Positions 49,497 to 58,313 of a stretch of 64,000 bases of DNA are shown here, piece after piece. This DNA comes from Rhodospirillales bacterium (GTDB lineage Bacteria > Pseudomonadota > Alphaproteobacteria > Rhodospirillales > Shumkoniaceae). The stretch covers positions 1 to 64,000 of the forward strand of contig JAHDSF010000008.1 in assembly GCA_018432935.1 (NCBI GenBank), given 5' to 3'. The notes under the pieces were generated by a model. It had not been told where the DNA came from and did not search any database. It was given only the letters and a program-made list of their open reading frames with translations. Position 1 is the stretch's first letter, and each line of letters begins with the position of its first letter. The position numbers and the translations under genes were made by a program.

Positions 49497-50475
49497 ACGC
49501 CTCCGCCACCCTTCTCAGGGCTGCTGCGTCCGCCGGAAGTCCGACGCGCAGAATCCCGGGATCGTCCGCAAACCGGCGAACATAGATGCCGCGACGGGCA
49601 AGCTCTTCCCAGGTGCGGCCGGCGTCTGCGACCCGCGCCAGGGCGAACAGGGCGGTACCGCCGACGATCTCGGCACCGGCTTCACGCAGGGCGTCGCAGA
49701 CCTCGCGGCTCCAGCTCTGCAGCCGTTGCCGCGCCGCTTCGATCCAGGCGGCGTCGCCATAGATCCGGGTACCGATCTCCAGCGCGGGCCCGGAAACCGA
49801 CCAATGCCCGGAGAATTCCCGCCAGTGCGCCAGCAACTCGGGCGGTCCGAGAAGAGCGCCCAGGCGGAGGCCGGCCAGCCCGAAGAACTTGCCCGCCGAT
49901 CGCAGCACGACCAGACCCGGGGTTCCGGCCGCATCGCTCATCGACTGCGCCGGATCAAGATCGATGAACGCCTCGTCGACGATCAGGGTGCCGCCATGGG
50001 CTCGCGTCCGGACCAGAAGCTCTTCCATGCCTGCTCGCGGCCGCAGCCGCCCGTCCGGATTGTTCGGGTTGACGACGACCAGGACGTCGACCTCGTCGGC
50101 CAGATCCGCCGGATCCTCGGCAAGGACGATCTCGCGCCCGCTCTCCCGCCAGGCCGCCGCGTGATCGGCGTAGGAGAAGCGGGCCAGCCCGATCCGCCGT
50201 CCGCCAATCCAGCGCGGCAGCTGGCGGATCACCAGTTCGCTGCCCGGCGTCGGCGCCACGGCCGAAGCCACCGCGCCCCATGCCGCACCCATCGCGGCGC
50301 GACACTCATCGACCAGCGATGCCGTCGGCAATGCATGCAGGCATTCGGCAGAGACGGAGAGATCGGGATAGGCGAACGGGCTGATGCCGGTCGAAAGATC
50401 GAGCCAGGGCTCCGGCGCCTCGGGGAAAAGCCGCCTGACGACGTCCAAAGCACCGCCGTGGGACAGCTCGGTCAT
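49480..50475 (-). CDS. cobD: L-threonine-O-3-phosphate decarboxylase
   Basis: A 331-residue PLP enzyme (CobC in the Pseudomonas scheme, CobD in Salmonella) that makes aminopropanol phosphate, the linker of the nucleotide loop. LSHGGALDVV and WLDLSTGISPFAYP open the fold, VVVNPNNPDGR binds PLP, and SAGKFFGLAGLRLG carries the Schiff-base Lys. GGGAGG lies nine bases before ATG 50475, which overlaps the cbiB stop (ATGA). It is last in the operon. Confidence 0.92.
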   Translation of the reverse strand: MTELSHGGALDVVRRLFPEAPEPWLDLSTGISPFAYPDLSVSAECLHALPTASLVDECRAAMGAAWGAVASAVAPTPGSELVIRQLPRWIGGRRIGLARFSYADHAAAWRESGREIVLAEDPADLADEVDVLVVVNPNNPDGRLRPRAGMEELLVRTRAHGGTLIVDEAFIDLDPAQSMSDAAGTPGLVVLRSAGKFFGLAGLRLGALLGPPELLAHWREFSGHWSVSGPALEIGTRIYGDAAWIEAARQRLQSWSREVCDALREAGAEIVGGTALFALARVADAGRTWEELARRGIYVRRFADDPGILRVGLPADAAALRRVAEAFRRCP

Positions 50476-51416
50476 GTCCGGATTCCTCCCGCGGCGAGCA
50501 GCGCGGCCAGAAGCGCCATCGCGCCGGCATAGAACCGCAGCGCCCGGAACACGTCGCCGGCGCCGGGGTCGCGGCCCGCCGGGTTGACCCAGGGATCGTC
50601 GGTGGTCCGCCCGTCGTAGACGCGGGGCCCGGAAAGCCGGACATCGAGCGCCCCTGCCATCGCGCTTTCCGGCCAGCCGGCATTGGGCGAGCGGTGCTTT
50701 CCGGCATCGGCAAGGATTACCGATGCGACCTTCGGAATGCGCAGCGGCCGCAGGACCAGAAACAGCAGGGCGGTCGCGCGAGCCGGGATCAGGTTGGCCA
50801 CATCGTCGAGGCGGGCCGCGAACTTGCCGAAGGCCTCGAAGCGCTGGGTCCGGTAGCCGATCATCGAATCGAGGGTATTGATCGCCTTGTACACGGCCAC
50901 GCCGGGAACGCCGAGAACCAGCCCCCACAGCACCGGCGCGACCACCCCGTCGGAGGTGTTCTCCGCCAGCGTCTCTATGGCGGCGCGGGCGATTCCCGGG
51001 GCTTCGAGCGTCTCGGTGTTGCGTCCGACGATGCGCGAGACCGCCTCGCGGCCCGCCGCCACGTCGCCCTCTCCGAGAGGAACGGCGACCGCACGGACGT
51101 GATCGTACAGGCTGCGGGTCGAAAGCAGGCTTGCCGCGATGACGACCCGGACCGCGTCCCCTGCCAACGATCGGGGCAGCAGGTGATCGAGGACTCCCAC
51201 GGCCAGCCCGGTCGCCGCGATGACCAGCAGGACCGTTGCCGCCCCTCCGGCCAGCCGCCGTCGGCGCGAGCCGGTGTTGAGCCGTCGCTCCAGGGCAGAG
51301 ATCATGCCTCCAATCCACGTCACCGGGTGGCCGATCCGTCGCAACAGCCAGTCGGGCCAGCCGGTCGCGGCTTCCAGCGCCACGGCCAGGCAGAGGATCC
51401 ACGGCAGGCTCAGCAT
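50472..51416 (-). CDS. cbiB: Adenosylcobinamide-phosphate synthase
   Basis: A 314-residue membrane enzyme (CbiB; called CobD in Pseudomonas) that joins aminopropanol phosphate to adenosylcobyric acid. GHPVTWIGGMISALERRLN begins the family, followed by RNTETLEAPGIARAAIETLAENTSDGVVAPVLWG and YKAINTLDSMIGYRTQRFEAFGKFAARLDDVANLIPAR. About four to five membrane helices. It overlaps the phosphatase upstream and the decarboxylase downstream. The upstream extension of the open frame is a shadow. Confidence 0.95.
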   Translation of the reverse strand: MLSLPWILCLAVALEAATGWPDWLLRRIGHPVTWIGGMISALERRLNTGSRRRRLAGGAATVLLVIAATGLAVGVLDHLLPRSLAGDAVRVVIAASLLSTRSLYDHVRAVAVPLGEGDVAAGREAVSRIVGRNTETLEAPGIARAAIETLAENTSDGVVAPVLWGLVLGVPGVAVYKAINTLDSMIGYRTQRFEAFGKFAARLDDVANLIPARATALLFLVLRPLRIPKVASVILADAGKHRSPNAGWPESAMAGALDVRLSGPRVYDGRTTDDPWVNPAGRDPGAGDVFRALRFYAGAMALLAALLAAGGIRT

Positions 51417-51940
51417 TGCTCGGGCTCCAGTCGGTGGACCGAGCCGTAAGGCACCGGATGGCTCCATGCCCCCGGGTCCCGGCAGTCTGCGGCCAGGGCG
51501 CATCGGATGACCCCTGCATGGCAGACGATCAGCACCCGCTCGTCGAGACGCCCGTAAGCGGCGAGGCCCGCCCGAACCCGGCGCACGAACCGGCCGACGC
51601 TTTCGCCCCCGTGGTCGCGGAAGCGAAGGAAATCGGCGGCCCAGCGATCCAGCGCCTCGGCCCCGATCTCGGCCCAGGGACGGCCTTCCCAGGAACCGAA
51701 GTCCATTTCCGCCAGCGCCGGATCCGTCGCTACCGGCAGACCGCGCTCCCCGCCGATGTGCTCGGCCAGCCGACAGCAGCGCTTCAGGGGCGAGGAGACG
51801 ATGCGGTCGCAAGGCGGCGCCACGGCCAGCACCGCCGCCGCCTCGCACCCGAAGCTGTCGGCGACGTCGAGATCGAGGCGGCCGTAGCAGACCCCCTCCG
51901 CGACGGCAACCCGGGTGTGGCGCACCAGCGTCACCGACAT
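51410..51940 (-). CDS. Histidine phosphatase, alpha-ribazole phosphatase-like
   Basis: A 176-residue phosphoglycerate-mutase-fold phosphatase. VTLVRHTRVAVAEG has the RH of the active site in the RHxR form, FGSWEGRPWAEI follows, and VLIVCHAGVIRCAL carries the second His. Its place between cobS and cbiB suggests it removes the phosphate from alpha-ribazole phosphate (CobC of Salmonella). It overlaps both neighbours, so it is translationally coupled. Confidence 0.85.
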   Translation of the reverse strand: MSVTLVRHTRVAVAEGVCYGRLDLDVADSFGCEAAAVLAVAPPCDRIVSSPLKRCCRLAEHIGGERGLPVATDPALAEMDFGSWEGRPWAEIGAEALDRWAADFLRFRDHGGESVGRFVRRVRAGLAAYGRLDERVLIVCHAGVIRCALAADCRDPGAWSHPVPYGSVHRLEPEQC

Positions 51941-52689
51941 GCCAGCACCCCCAGCAGCACCGCCACCTCCCCCATCTGCTGCAGGCCGCCCAGGCAGTCC
52001 CCGGTGTAGCCGCCCAGGCGCCGCTCGTAGAGACGGCGGGTAATCCCGTGCAGCAGCCCGAAGACCACGGCGACCGAAAGCAGCTCCGTTGCGCCGCCCA
52101 TCGCCCAGACGAGGCCGGCGAAAACCGCCGCGTAGGCGATGATGAACGGGATCCGACCGCTTCGTGCCTCACCTTCTATCGATTTACCGAGGCCCCGGTC
52201 GCTGGCGGGCCGGCTGCCGACGACGGCCAGCAGCGGCGCGAGCCGGCTCAGCCCGTGCATGACGACAAGCACCATCGGCACGTCGTCGGGCTCGATCGAT
52301 GCGAGGGCCGCCACCTTGAGGCCGATCAGCAGGACCAGCCCGAGGACGCCGAACGCCCCGGTCCTGCTGTCGCGCATGATCTCCAAGGTGCGCGCTTTGT
52401 CCCCCCCGGCACCCAGCCCGTCGCAGAGGTCGGCAAAGCCGTCCTCGTGCAGGCCTCCGGTCAACAGCGCCCCGAGGGCCACGATCAGCACCGCCGCCAC
52501 CGGCTGCGGGAAGATCGGCGACAGCGCCAGCCACGCCGCCGCCAGCACCCCGCCGAGGATCAGGCCGACGACGGGATAGTAGCGCACGGCCGCGGCGAAC
52601 CGCGCGGCGGTGTGCTCCACTCCCCACGGCACCGGCAGCCGGGTAAAGAACCGGAGTGCGGTGGCGAATATGGCCAGTTCCTCGCGCAC
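51931..52689 (-). CDS. cobS: Cobalamin-5'-phosphate synthase
   Basis: A 252-residue inner-membrane protein that joins adenosylcobinamide-GDP to alpha-ribazole. FFTRLPVPWG and the metal-binding GGLHEDGFADLCDGLGAGGDKARTLEIMRDSRTGAFG match CobS. Five or six membrane helices. It ends inside the start of the phosphatase gene and starts seven bases after cobT. Confidence 0.94.
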   Translation of the reverse strand: MREELAIFATALRFFTRLPVPWGVEHTAARFAAAVRYYPVVGLILGGVLAAAWLALSPIFPQPVAAVLIVALGALLTGGLHEDGFADLCDGLGAGGDKARTLEIMRDSRTGAFGVLGLVLLIGLKVAALASIEPDDVPMVLVVMHGLSRLAPLLAVVGSRPASDRGLGKSIEGEARSGRIPFIIAYAAVFAGLVWAMGGATELLSVAVVFGLLHGITRRLYERRLGGYTGDCLGGLQQMGEVAVLLGVLACR

Positions 52690-52696
52690 GTCCTCC

Positions 52697-53716
52697 TCAC
52701 CCCGCCTTGCTGACGCCGGCCGATGCGAAGCTTGCCATGTCGTTGACCATGGCCGCCGCCGCCTTCAGCAGGGGCCATGCCAGCACCGCACCGGTCCCCT
52801 CGCCCAGCCGCATGTCGAGATGCAGCAGCGGCTTGACCTTCAGGGCAGCGAGAACATGCCGGTGTCCGGCCTCGTCCGACTGATGGGAGAAGACGAGGTA
52901 GTCGCGCAGGTTCGGCGCCAGGCCGAGGGCGACGAGCGCCGCCGCCGTCGCGATGAAGCCGTCCACCAGAACGACCTTGCCCGACCGGGCCGCGCCGATC
53001 ATGCCGCCCGCCATGCCCGCCACCTCGAAGCCGCCGTATTCGCGAAGCGCACCGAAGGCGTCCAGGCTGCCGGTCCGCGCCGCGGCGCGTTCCAGGACCG
53101 CCCGCTTGCGGTCGAGAACGCCGCCCGTCACCCCAGTTCCGCGCCCCGTGACATCGGCCACGGGAAGATCGGTCAGCTTGTGCGCAAGCAGGGTCGCGCT
53201 GGATGTGTTGCCGATCCCCATCTCGCCGAAGGCGGCAGCCTCCCCCGGCATGGCAGCCCCGATCTCGATGCCGGCGTTCAGGGCATGCTCGGCCTGGTCG
53301 GCGCGCATCGCCGGTCCGTGCAGGAAATTGGCGGTTCCCGCTCCGGCGCGCCGGGGGATCAGATCGGGGTGGCTCAGGGGTTCCCCGGCGATACCGGCGT
53401 CGACCACCAGCACGGACACGCCGTTGGTCCGCGCGAAGACGTTGGCCGCAGCCCCTCCCGCCAGGAAGTTCAGGACCATCTGCGGCGTGACCTCCTGGGG
53501 GAAGGCCGAGACGCCCTCGGCCACGATGCCGTGGTCGCCTGCGAAGATGGCCAGGCCGCAGCTTTCCATCCGCGGCGACAGCGTTCCCTGAACGCGGCAG
53601 ATCTGCTTGGCCAGAATTTCGATGACGCCAAGCGACCCCAGCGGCTTGGTCTTGAGGTCGATCCTGGCCTGGATTTCCGCATCGATTTCGCCGGATACGG
53701 CGGGTACTGCGAACAT
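52697..53716 (-). CDS. cobT: Nicotinate-nucleotide--dimethylbenzimidazole phosphoribosyltransferase
   Basis: A 339-residue enzyme that makes alpha-ribazole phosphate from dimethylbenzimidazole. KTKPLGSLGVIE opens the domain, FAGDHGIVAEGVSAFPQEVT and GEMGIGNTSSAT are family motifs, and the catalytic Glu lies in RLGEGTGAVLAWPLL. The length is normal. It starts 16 bases after cobB and precedes cobS by seven. No bluB-type dimethylbenzimidazole gene is visible nearby. Confidence 0.95.
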   Translation of the reverse strand: MFAVPAVSGEIDAEIQARIDLKTKPLGSLGVIEILAKQICRVQGTLSPRMESCGLAIFAGDHGIVAEGVSAFPQEVTPQMVLNFLAGGAAANVFARTNGVSVLVVDAGIAGEPLSHPDLIPRRAGAGTANFLHGPAMRADQAEHALNAGIEIGAAMPGEAAAFGEMGIGNTSSATLLAHKLTDLPVADVTGRGTGVTGGVLDRKRAVLERAAARTGSLDAFGALREYGGFEVAGMAGGMIGAARSGKVVLVDGFIATAAALVALGLAPNLRDYLVFSHQSDEAGHRHVLAALKVKPLLHLDMRLGEGTGAVLAWPLLKAAAAMVNDMASFASAGVSKAG

Positions 53717-53732
53717 GAATCTTCTGCTCCGA

Positions 53733-55028
53733 TCATCTCGTTCCGATCACATGGGCGAACGACCCCATCACGCGGCCGTGCCGCGCCCCCATGAACCCGA
53801 GGTCGTTTCCCTCGCTGTCCCACGCGCGGAACAGCGGCAGCGTGCCGGCCTCGGTCTTGCCAAGGCTGGCATAGTGGAACTCGTGGCCCGTCAGGTCCCC
53901 CGCCCACGGTCCGTCCCCCAGCGGCTTCAGCCTGCGATAGCCGAGGTGAAGCCGCGGCGTTTCCAGGCTGGTCTCGACCGGCAGCAGCCCGAGCATGGGA
54001 TGGCGCTCGCCGCCCGCGAGCGTCAATCCGCGGCCCATCACCATGAAGCCGCCGCACTCGCCGAAGACGACGGCGCCCCGCGCAGCAGCCGCCAGCATGC
54101 CTTCCCGGAATCCCTGGCGGCCGGACAGCATCCCGGCGTGCAGTTCCGGATATCCCCCCGGAAGGTACACGGCGTCCGCCTCGCCCGGCCCCTGGTCGCC
54201 GAGCGGCGAGAAGAAGGACAGCTCCGCCCCGCTCGTCCGCCAGCCGTCGAGAAGGTGCGGGTAGAGGAACGAGAAGGCGCCGTCGCGGGCCACCGCGATC
54301 CGCTGGCCAAGCGGTGGCAGCGAAGCGGCACCCCCCGTCGCCTCGAACGGGCGCGCGGCAGCCAGCAGCGCGTCAAGGTCGAGGCACTGTTCGACAACTC
54401 CGGCTGCGCCGTCCAGGAAGCGCTCCAGGTCCTCGCGCTCGTGGGCCTGCACCAGACCGAGATGGCGCGATGGGGTTTCCAGGCCCGCCAGCCGCGGGAC
54501 CGCGCCGAAGACGGGATAGCCCAGCGCGGCGACGGCCCGGACGATCATCCCGGCGTGGCGCTCAGAGCCGACGCGGTTGAGGATCACCCCGGCGATCGCG
54601 ACGTCGTCGCGGAAGCGGTCCAGGCCGAGGACGACCGAGGCGGCGGTCTGCCCCTGTTTCGCCACGTCGAGGATCAGCACCACCGGGATGCCGAGGATGG
54701 CGGCGAGGTCGGCGGTGCTGCCTCGGCCGAACGGCGCATCGGCGTCGGGCGCGCCGTCATGAAGCCCCATCGCCCCCTCGACGACCAGCAGATCGCCCGG
54801 TCCCCCGGCGAGGGTACGGATCTGCGCCGGGGTCATCGCCCAGCCGTCAAGGCTCACGCAGGGCCGTCCGGTGGCGGCGGCATGGAATTGCGGGTCGATG
54901 TAGTCGGGGCCGCTCTTGGCCGAGCGCAGGCCGATGCCGCGGCGCCGCAGGGCGCGCAGGATGCCGAGCGTCAGCATGGTCTTGCCGGCCCCCGAGTGGG
55001 GGGCCGAGATGACCAGGCCGCCGCTCAC
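53733..55028 (-). CDS. cobB: Cobyrinate a,c-diamide synthase
   Basis: A 431-residue glutamine-dependent amidotransferase that amidates the a and c acetate chains. SAPHSGAGKTMLTLGILRAL is the P-loop with SGPDYIDPQFH, typical of CobB/CbiA. The glutaminase domain has VVFGECGGFMVMGRGL with the nucleophilic Cys, and HEFHYASL with His. GTG 55028 overlaps the cobM stop (GTGA). In this long frame the codons before 55028 are cobM shadow. Confidence 0.94.
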   Translation of the reverse strand: MSGGLVISAPHSGAGKTMLTLGILRALRRRGIGLRSAKSGPDYIDPQFHAAATGRPCVSLDGWAMTPAQIRTLAGGPGDLLVVEGAMGLHDGAPDADAPFGRGSTADLAAILGIPVVLILDVAKQGQTAASVVLGLDRFRDDVAIAGVILNRVGSERHAGMIVRAVAALGYPVFGAVPRLAGLETPSRHLGLVQAHEREDLERFLDGAAGVVEQCLDLDALLAAARPFEATGGAASLPPLGQRIAVARDGAFSFLYPHLLDGWRTSGAELSFFSPLGDQGPGEADAVYLPGGYPELHAGMLSGRQGFREGMLAAAARGAVVFGECGGFMVMGRGLTLAGGERHPMLGLLPVETSLETPRLHLGYRRLKPLGDGPWAGDLTGHEFHYASLGKTEAGTLPLFRAWDSEGNDLGFMGARHGRVMGSFAHVIGTR

Positions 55029-55801
55029 CGCCCGTCCTCCGCCTTCCGGAAGGGACGCAGCACATGGGCGGCCTGCGGATCGTAAAGGGCTGAATCCCGG
55101 AACTCCGAGGCGGCCAGGGCACGGCCGACGAAGACCAGCGCCGTGCGGGTGATCTTGGCCTCCCGCACCTCGTCCGCGATGTCGGCCAGAGTCCCGCGGA
55201 TCAGGCGCTGGTCGGGCCAGCCGACGCGGTAAGCCACCACCACCGGGCAATCGGCGCCGTAGAGCGGCTCCAGCTCGCGGCGGATGTGGGCAAGGTTGCG
55301 CACCGAGAGGTGGATGACCAGCGTTGCCCGCGCCCGGCCGAGCGTCGCCAGGTCCTCCCCCTCGGGCATCGCAGAGGCCTGCATGGCGGTGCGGGTCAGG
55401 ATCACCGTCTGCGCCACCCCGGGGATGGTCAGTTCCCGTCCCAGTGCAGCAGCGGCGGCTGCATAGGCGGGCACGCCGGGGACGATCTCGTAGCCGATCC
55501 CCAGCGCCTCCAGGCGCCGGATCTGCTCGGCGATGGCGCCGTACAGCGAGGGGTCGCCCGAATGCACCCGTGCCACGTCCTGCCCGTGGCGGTGAGCGGT
55601 CGCCATCTCCTCGATGATCTCGTCGAGCACCATCGGCGCGGTATCGAGAACCCGCGCACCTGCCGGGGCGCAGGCGACGATCTCGGGCGGCACCAGCGAG
55701 CCGGCGTACAGGCAGACCGGGCAGCGTTCGATCAGCCGCCGCCCCTTGACGGTGATGAGGTCGGGATCTCCCGGCCCCGCCCCGATGAAATGGACGGTCA
55801 T
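55025..55801 (-). CDS. cobM: Precorrin-4 C11-methyltransferase
   Basis: A 258-residue SAM methylase of the precorrin family. VHFIGAGPGDPDLITVKGRRLIERC is the start, VHSGDPSLYGAIAEQIRRLE and GIGYEIVPGVPAYAAAAAALGRELTIPGV the core, and TVILTRTA the strand. It ends in DPQAAHVLRPFRK. It adds the methyl at C11 before ring contraction is completed. ATG 55801 overlaps the upstream stop (ATGA). Confidence 0.94.
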   Translation of the reverse strand: MTVHFIGAGPGDPDLITVKGRRLIERCPVCLYAGSLVPPEIVACAPAGARVLDTAPMVLDEIIEEMATAHRHGQDVARVHSGDPSLYGAIAEQIRRLEALGIGYEIVPGVPAYAAAAAALGRELTIPGVAQTVILTRTAMQASAMPEGEDLATLGRARATLVIHLSVRNLAHIRRELEPLYGADCPVVVAYRVGWPDQRLIRGTLADIADEVREAKITRTALVFVGRALAASEFRDSALYDPQAAHVLRPFRKAEDGR

Positions 55802-57621
55802 GCGCCTTCCTTTCCCGGCCGCTCCTCGATACGGACGGCATAGCCGCGCGGCGTGAACATCCGCAGCCCGCCGGCGGTCTCGATCAGGCGTGTCTGGCTC
55901 GATCCCACCAGGACCACGGTCAGCATGTCCACCTCGTCGGTCCGCAGCGTCTCCAGGGTCCGGAATTCGAGGCTCTCGCCGGGTCGCCCGAGGCGGGCGG
56001 CGAGCAACACCGGCGTCTCGGCGGGACGGGATTGCAGCAGCATGCCGCGGGCCTTGTCCAGCAGTTCCCGGCGCGTCTTCGAGACCGGGTTGTAGAACGC
56101 GATCACGAAATCGCCGGCCGCCGCCGCCTCGACGCGCCGCAGGATGGTCTCGCGCGGGGTCAGCAGGTCGGACAACGAGATCGCGCAGAAGTCGTGCCCG
56201 ATGGGAGCCCCGGCCCGCGCCGCCGCCGCCTGGAAGGCCGAGATGCCGGGTGTCGAGACGACCTCGACCCTTCTCGCCCGCGCCGACACGCCGCCTTCGG
56301 CCTCGGGACGGGCGAGCAGCTCGTAGACCAGCGCGCCCATGGCGTAGATCCCGGCATCGCCCGAGCAGACCAGCGCCACGTCCAATCCCTCTCCGGCGCG
56401 TTCCAGGGCATAGCGGCAGCGGTCGGTCTCGCCGCCCAACGGGAAGTCGCGGCGCGGCTTGCCGACGGCGACCGGCCCCAGCAGGTCGATGTAGGGAGCG
56501 TACCCGACCAGTTCGTCAGCGCGGTGAACCCAGTCCGATGCCTCGGGCGAACGCCAGTCCGCCTGGCCGGGCCCGGTCGAGACCAGCATCACCTTGCCAC
56601 GCTTGCGGCCCCGCAGTTCGGTGATGGGCGCGGGCGCCAAGCCCAGAGCGCAGGTCGCTCGGGCGGTCTTGCGTTTGGCCACGACAAGCCGGGCGTGTGC
56701 CCCGCCGCCCGCCAGGGCGGCGGCCTCTGCCACCCCGTGGCAGCCGGTCTCGGCGAACACGGTTTCGGACGGGTTCTCCAGACGGCTCCGCTCTTGCTCC
56801 AGTTCGGCTGCGGAGAACAGCCTCAGCGGCAGTCCGAGGCGTTCGGCAAGGTCGAGCACGGCCGGCTCGTCCGCCTTCAGATCGATCGAGAACACGCCCG
56901 CAACCGCGTGCGGGTCTATCCCGGCGTCCGCGAGCGTCGTTGCAGCCAGTCCCGCCAACTCTTCGAGCGGACAACCGCGCGAGCAGCCGACCCCGAGGGT
57001 GGCACGCAGAGGGAAGTATTGCAGCGCTCCATCCGTGCGCGGCGCCATGGCGACGGCGACCGTCTCCGCACCGTCCGCGCCCGGGGCGCACGGCAGAGAC
57101 TTGAGCCATGGCGCCTGATCGACGTCCTCGCCGTCGAGGAACACCCGTCCCCCGGCCAGCAGCGCCGCCGAGACGACCTTGGCTCGCGCGCGGTCGCCCA
57201 GCCGCCATCCCGGCGGCGGGTCGTCGAGGGCGACGCCGAAGCGGACATCCCCGGCGGTCGTCACCGCCGCCATGCCGCCGAGCGCCTCGGCCACGCGGCC
57301 CGCCAGACGGTTGCCGCCCCGATGGCCGCCGAGCAGGGGGACCACGATCCGGCCGTCGTCGGAAACCGCCAGCACCGGCGGCTCGCAGCGTTTGTCGCCC
57401 AGCACCGGCGCCAGGACGCGGATCAGGATCGCGGCTGCGCAGATCCCGACCACGGGACGGCCGGCCAGGAACAGCGTGCGGACTGTTTCGCCCGTGTCCT
57501 CGAAGGCATGGCCCTCGCTGCCGCCCCGGACGAACAGCTCCCCGCCGACGGCGTCGACGATGCGCCGCGCGGCGTCCAGGCCGGACGGGCCGAGGCAGAG
57601 CACCGCCGGATTCATGTCCAT
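55798..57621 (-). CDS. cobJ: CbiG/CobE-CobJ fusion (precorrin-3B C17-methyltransferase)
   Basis: A 607-residue fusion. Residues ~1-190 are CbiG-like (VGICAAAILIRVLAPVLGDKRCEPPVLAVSDDGRIVVPLLGGHRGGN). Residues ~195-345 match the CbiG C-terminal/CobE domain (LGVGCSRGCPLEELAGLA, FSIDLKADEPAVLDLA). The rest is CobJ (VSTGPGQADWRSPEASDWVHRADELVGYAPYIDLL, then CSGDAGIYAMGALVYELL). It methylates C17 with ring contraction; CbiG opens the lactone. ATG 57621 and 57615 are both possible, the latter overlapping the cobI stop. Confidence 0.92.
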   Translation of the reverse strand: MDMNPAVLCLGPSGLDAARRIVDAVGGELFVRGGSEGHAFEDTGETVRTLFLAGRPVVGICAAAILIRVLAPVLGDKRCEPPVLAVSDDGRIVVPLLGGHRGGNRLAGRVAEALGGMAAVTTAGDVRFGVALDDPPPGWRLGDRARAKVVSAALLAGGRVFLDGEDVDQAPWLKSLPCAPGADGAETVAVAMAPRTDGALQYFPLRATLGVGCSRGCPLEELAGLAATTLADAGIDPHAVAGVFSIDLKADEPAVLDLAERLGLPLRLFSAAELEQERSRLENPSETVFAETGCHGVAEAAALAGGGAHARLVVAKRKTARATCALGLAPAPITELRGRKRGKVMLVSTGPGQADWRSPEASDWVHRADELVGYAPYIDLLGPVAVGKPRRDFPLGGETDRCRYALERAGEGLDVALVCSGDAGIYAMGALVYELLARPEAEGGVSARARRVEVVSTPGISAFQAAAARAGAPIGHDFCAISLSDLLTPRETILRRVEAAAAGDFVIAFYNPVSKTRRELLDKARGMLLQSRPAETPVLLAARLGRPGESLEFRTLETLRTDEVDMLTVVLVGSSQTRLIETAGGLRMFTPRGYAVRIEERPGKEGA

Positions 57622-58313
57622 GCGCCTTCCCCCTTCGACACGATCACCAGCGCGAAATACGAGGGCTCGTTCGGGGCGTCGGCCAGCCGGCAGATGCGCT
57701 GGTCGGGCCAGGTCGCGCGCTCGACGAACCCGGCCTTCTCCGCAAGGCCCAGCTCGTCCAGGACGCGGCGAAGCTTGGCGAAGTTCCGCCCCAGCTTCAT
57801 GATCACCGCGGCATCCGCCGCCGCGATCCGCTCGCGGAGCACCGGTTCGGCCAGGGTCGCCGGCAGCACGGTCAGGGTCCCGTCGCGGGCGCACAGCGGC
57901 TGCCCGAGGGCGGCCGCGCCGGCCATCGGCGAGGCGATACCCGGCACGATCTCGATCGCGGCCGTTCCGGCCAGCCGCGCCTGCAGATAGATGAAGGACC
58001 CGTAGAACAGCGGGTCGCCCTCGCACAGCACGACCACGTCCCGGCCCTCATCCAGCACGCCCGCGATCCGCGCGGCGGCGGCATCATAGGCGGCGCCGAC
58101 GGCTTCGGGGCCGGCGCGCATCGGCATCGAAATTGCGATCTCGTGGGCGCCTTCCGCGATGAACCCGGCGGCGATGGTACGGGCCATGCTGCCCCCCTCG
58201 CCGTTGACCATGTAGGCCACGTGGCGGGCCTGCCGGATCAGCGACGCCGCCTTGAGCGTCAGCAGCTGCGGATCGCCAGGCCCGACCCCGACGCCGAAAA
58301 GCCTGCCGCTCAT
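57612..58313 (-). CDS. cobI: Precorrin-2 C20-methyltransferase
   Basis: A 233-residue SAM methylase. GVGVGPGDPQLLTLKAASLIRQARHVAYM is the N-terminal loop. LCEGDPLFYGSFIYLQARLAG and IVPGIASPMAGAAALGQPLCARDGTLTVLPATL are the family core, and IMKLGRNFAKLRRVLDELG the acceptor-site segment. It adds methyl at C20. ATG 58313 overlaps the cobL stop (ATGA), which decides it over the longer ATG at 58328. Confidence 0.94.
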   Translation of the reverse strand: MSGRLFGVGVGPGDPQLLTLKAASLIRQARHVAYMVNGEGGSMARTIAAGFIAEGAHEIAISMPMRAGPEAVGAAYDAAAARIAGVLDEGRDVVVLCEGDPLFYGSFIYLQARLAGTAAIEIVPGIASPMAGAAALGQPLCARDGTLTVLPATLAEPVLRERIAAADAAVIMKLGRNFAKLRRVLDELGLAEKAGFVERATWPDQRICRLADAPNEPSYFALVIVSKGEGAWT

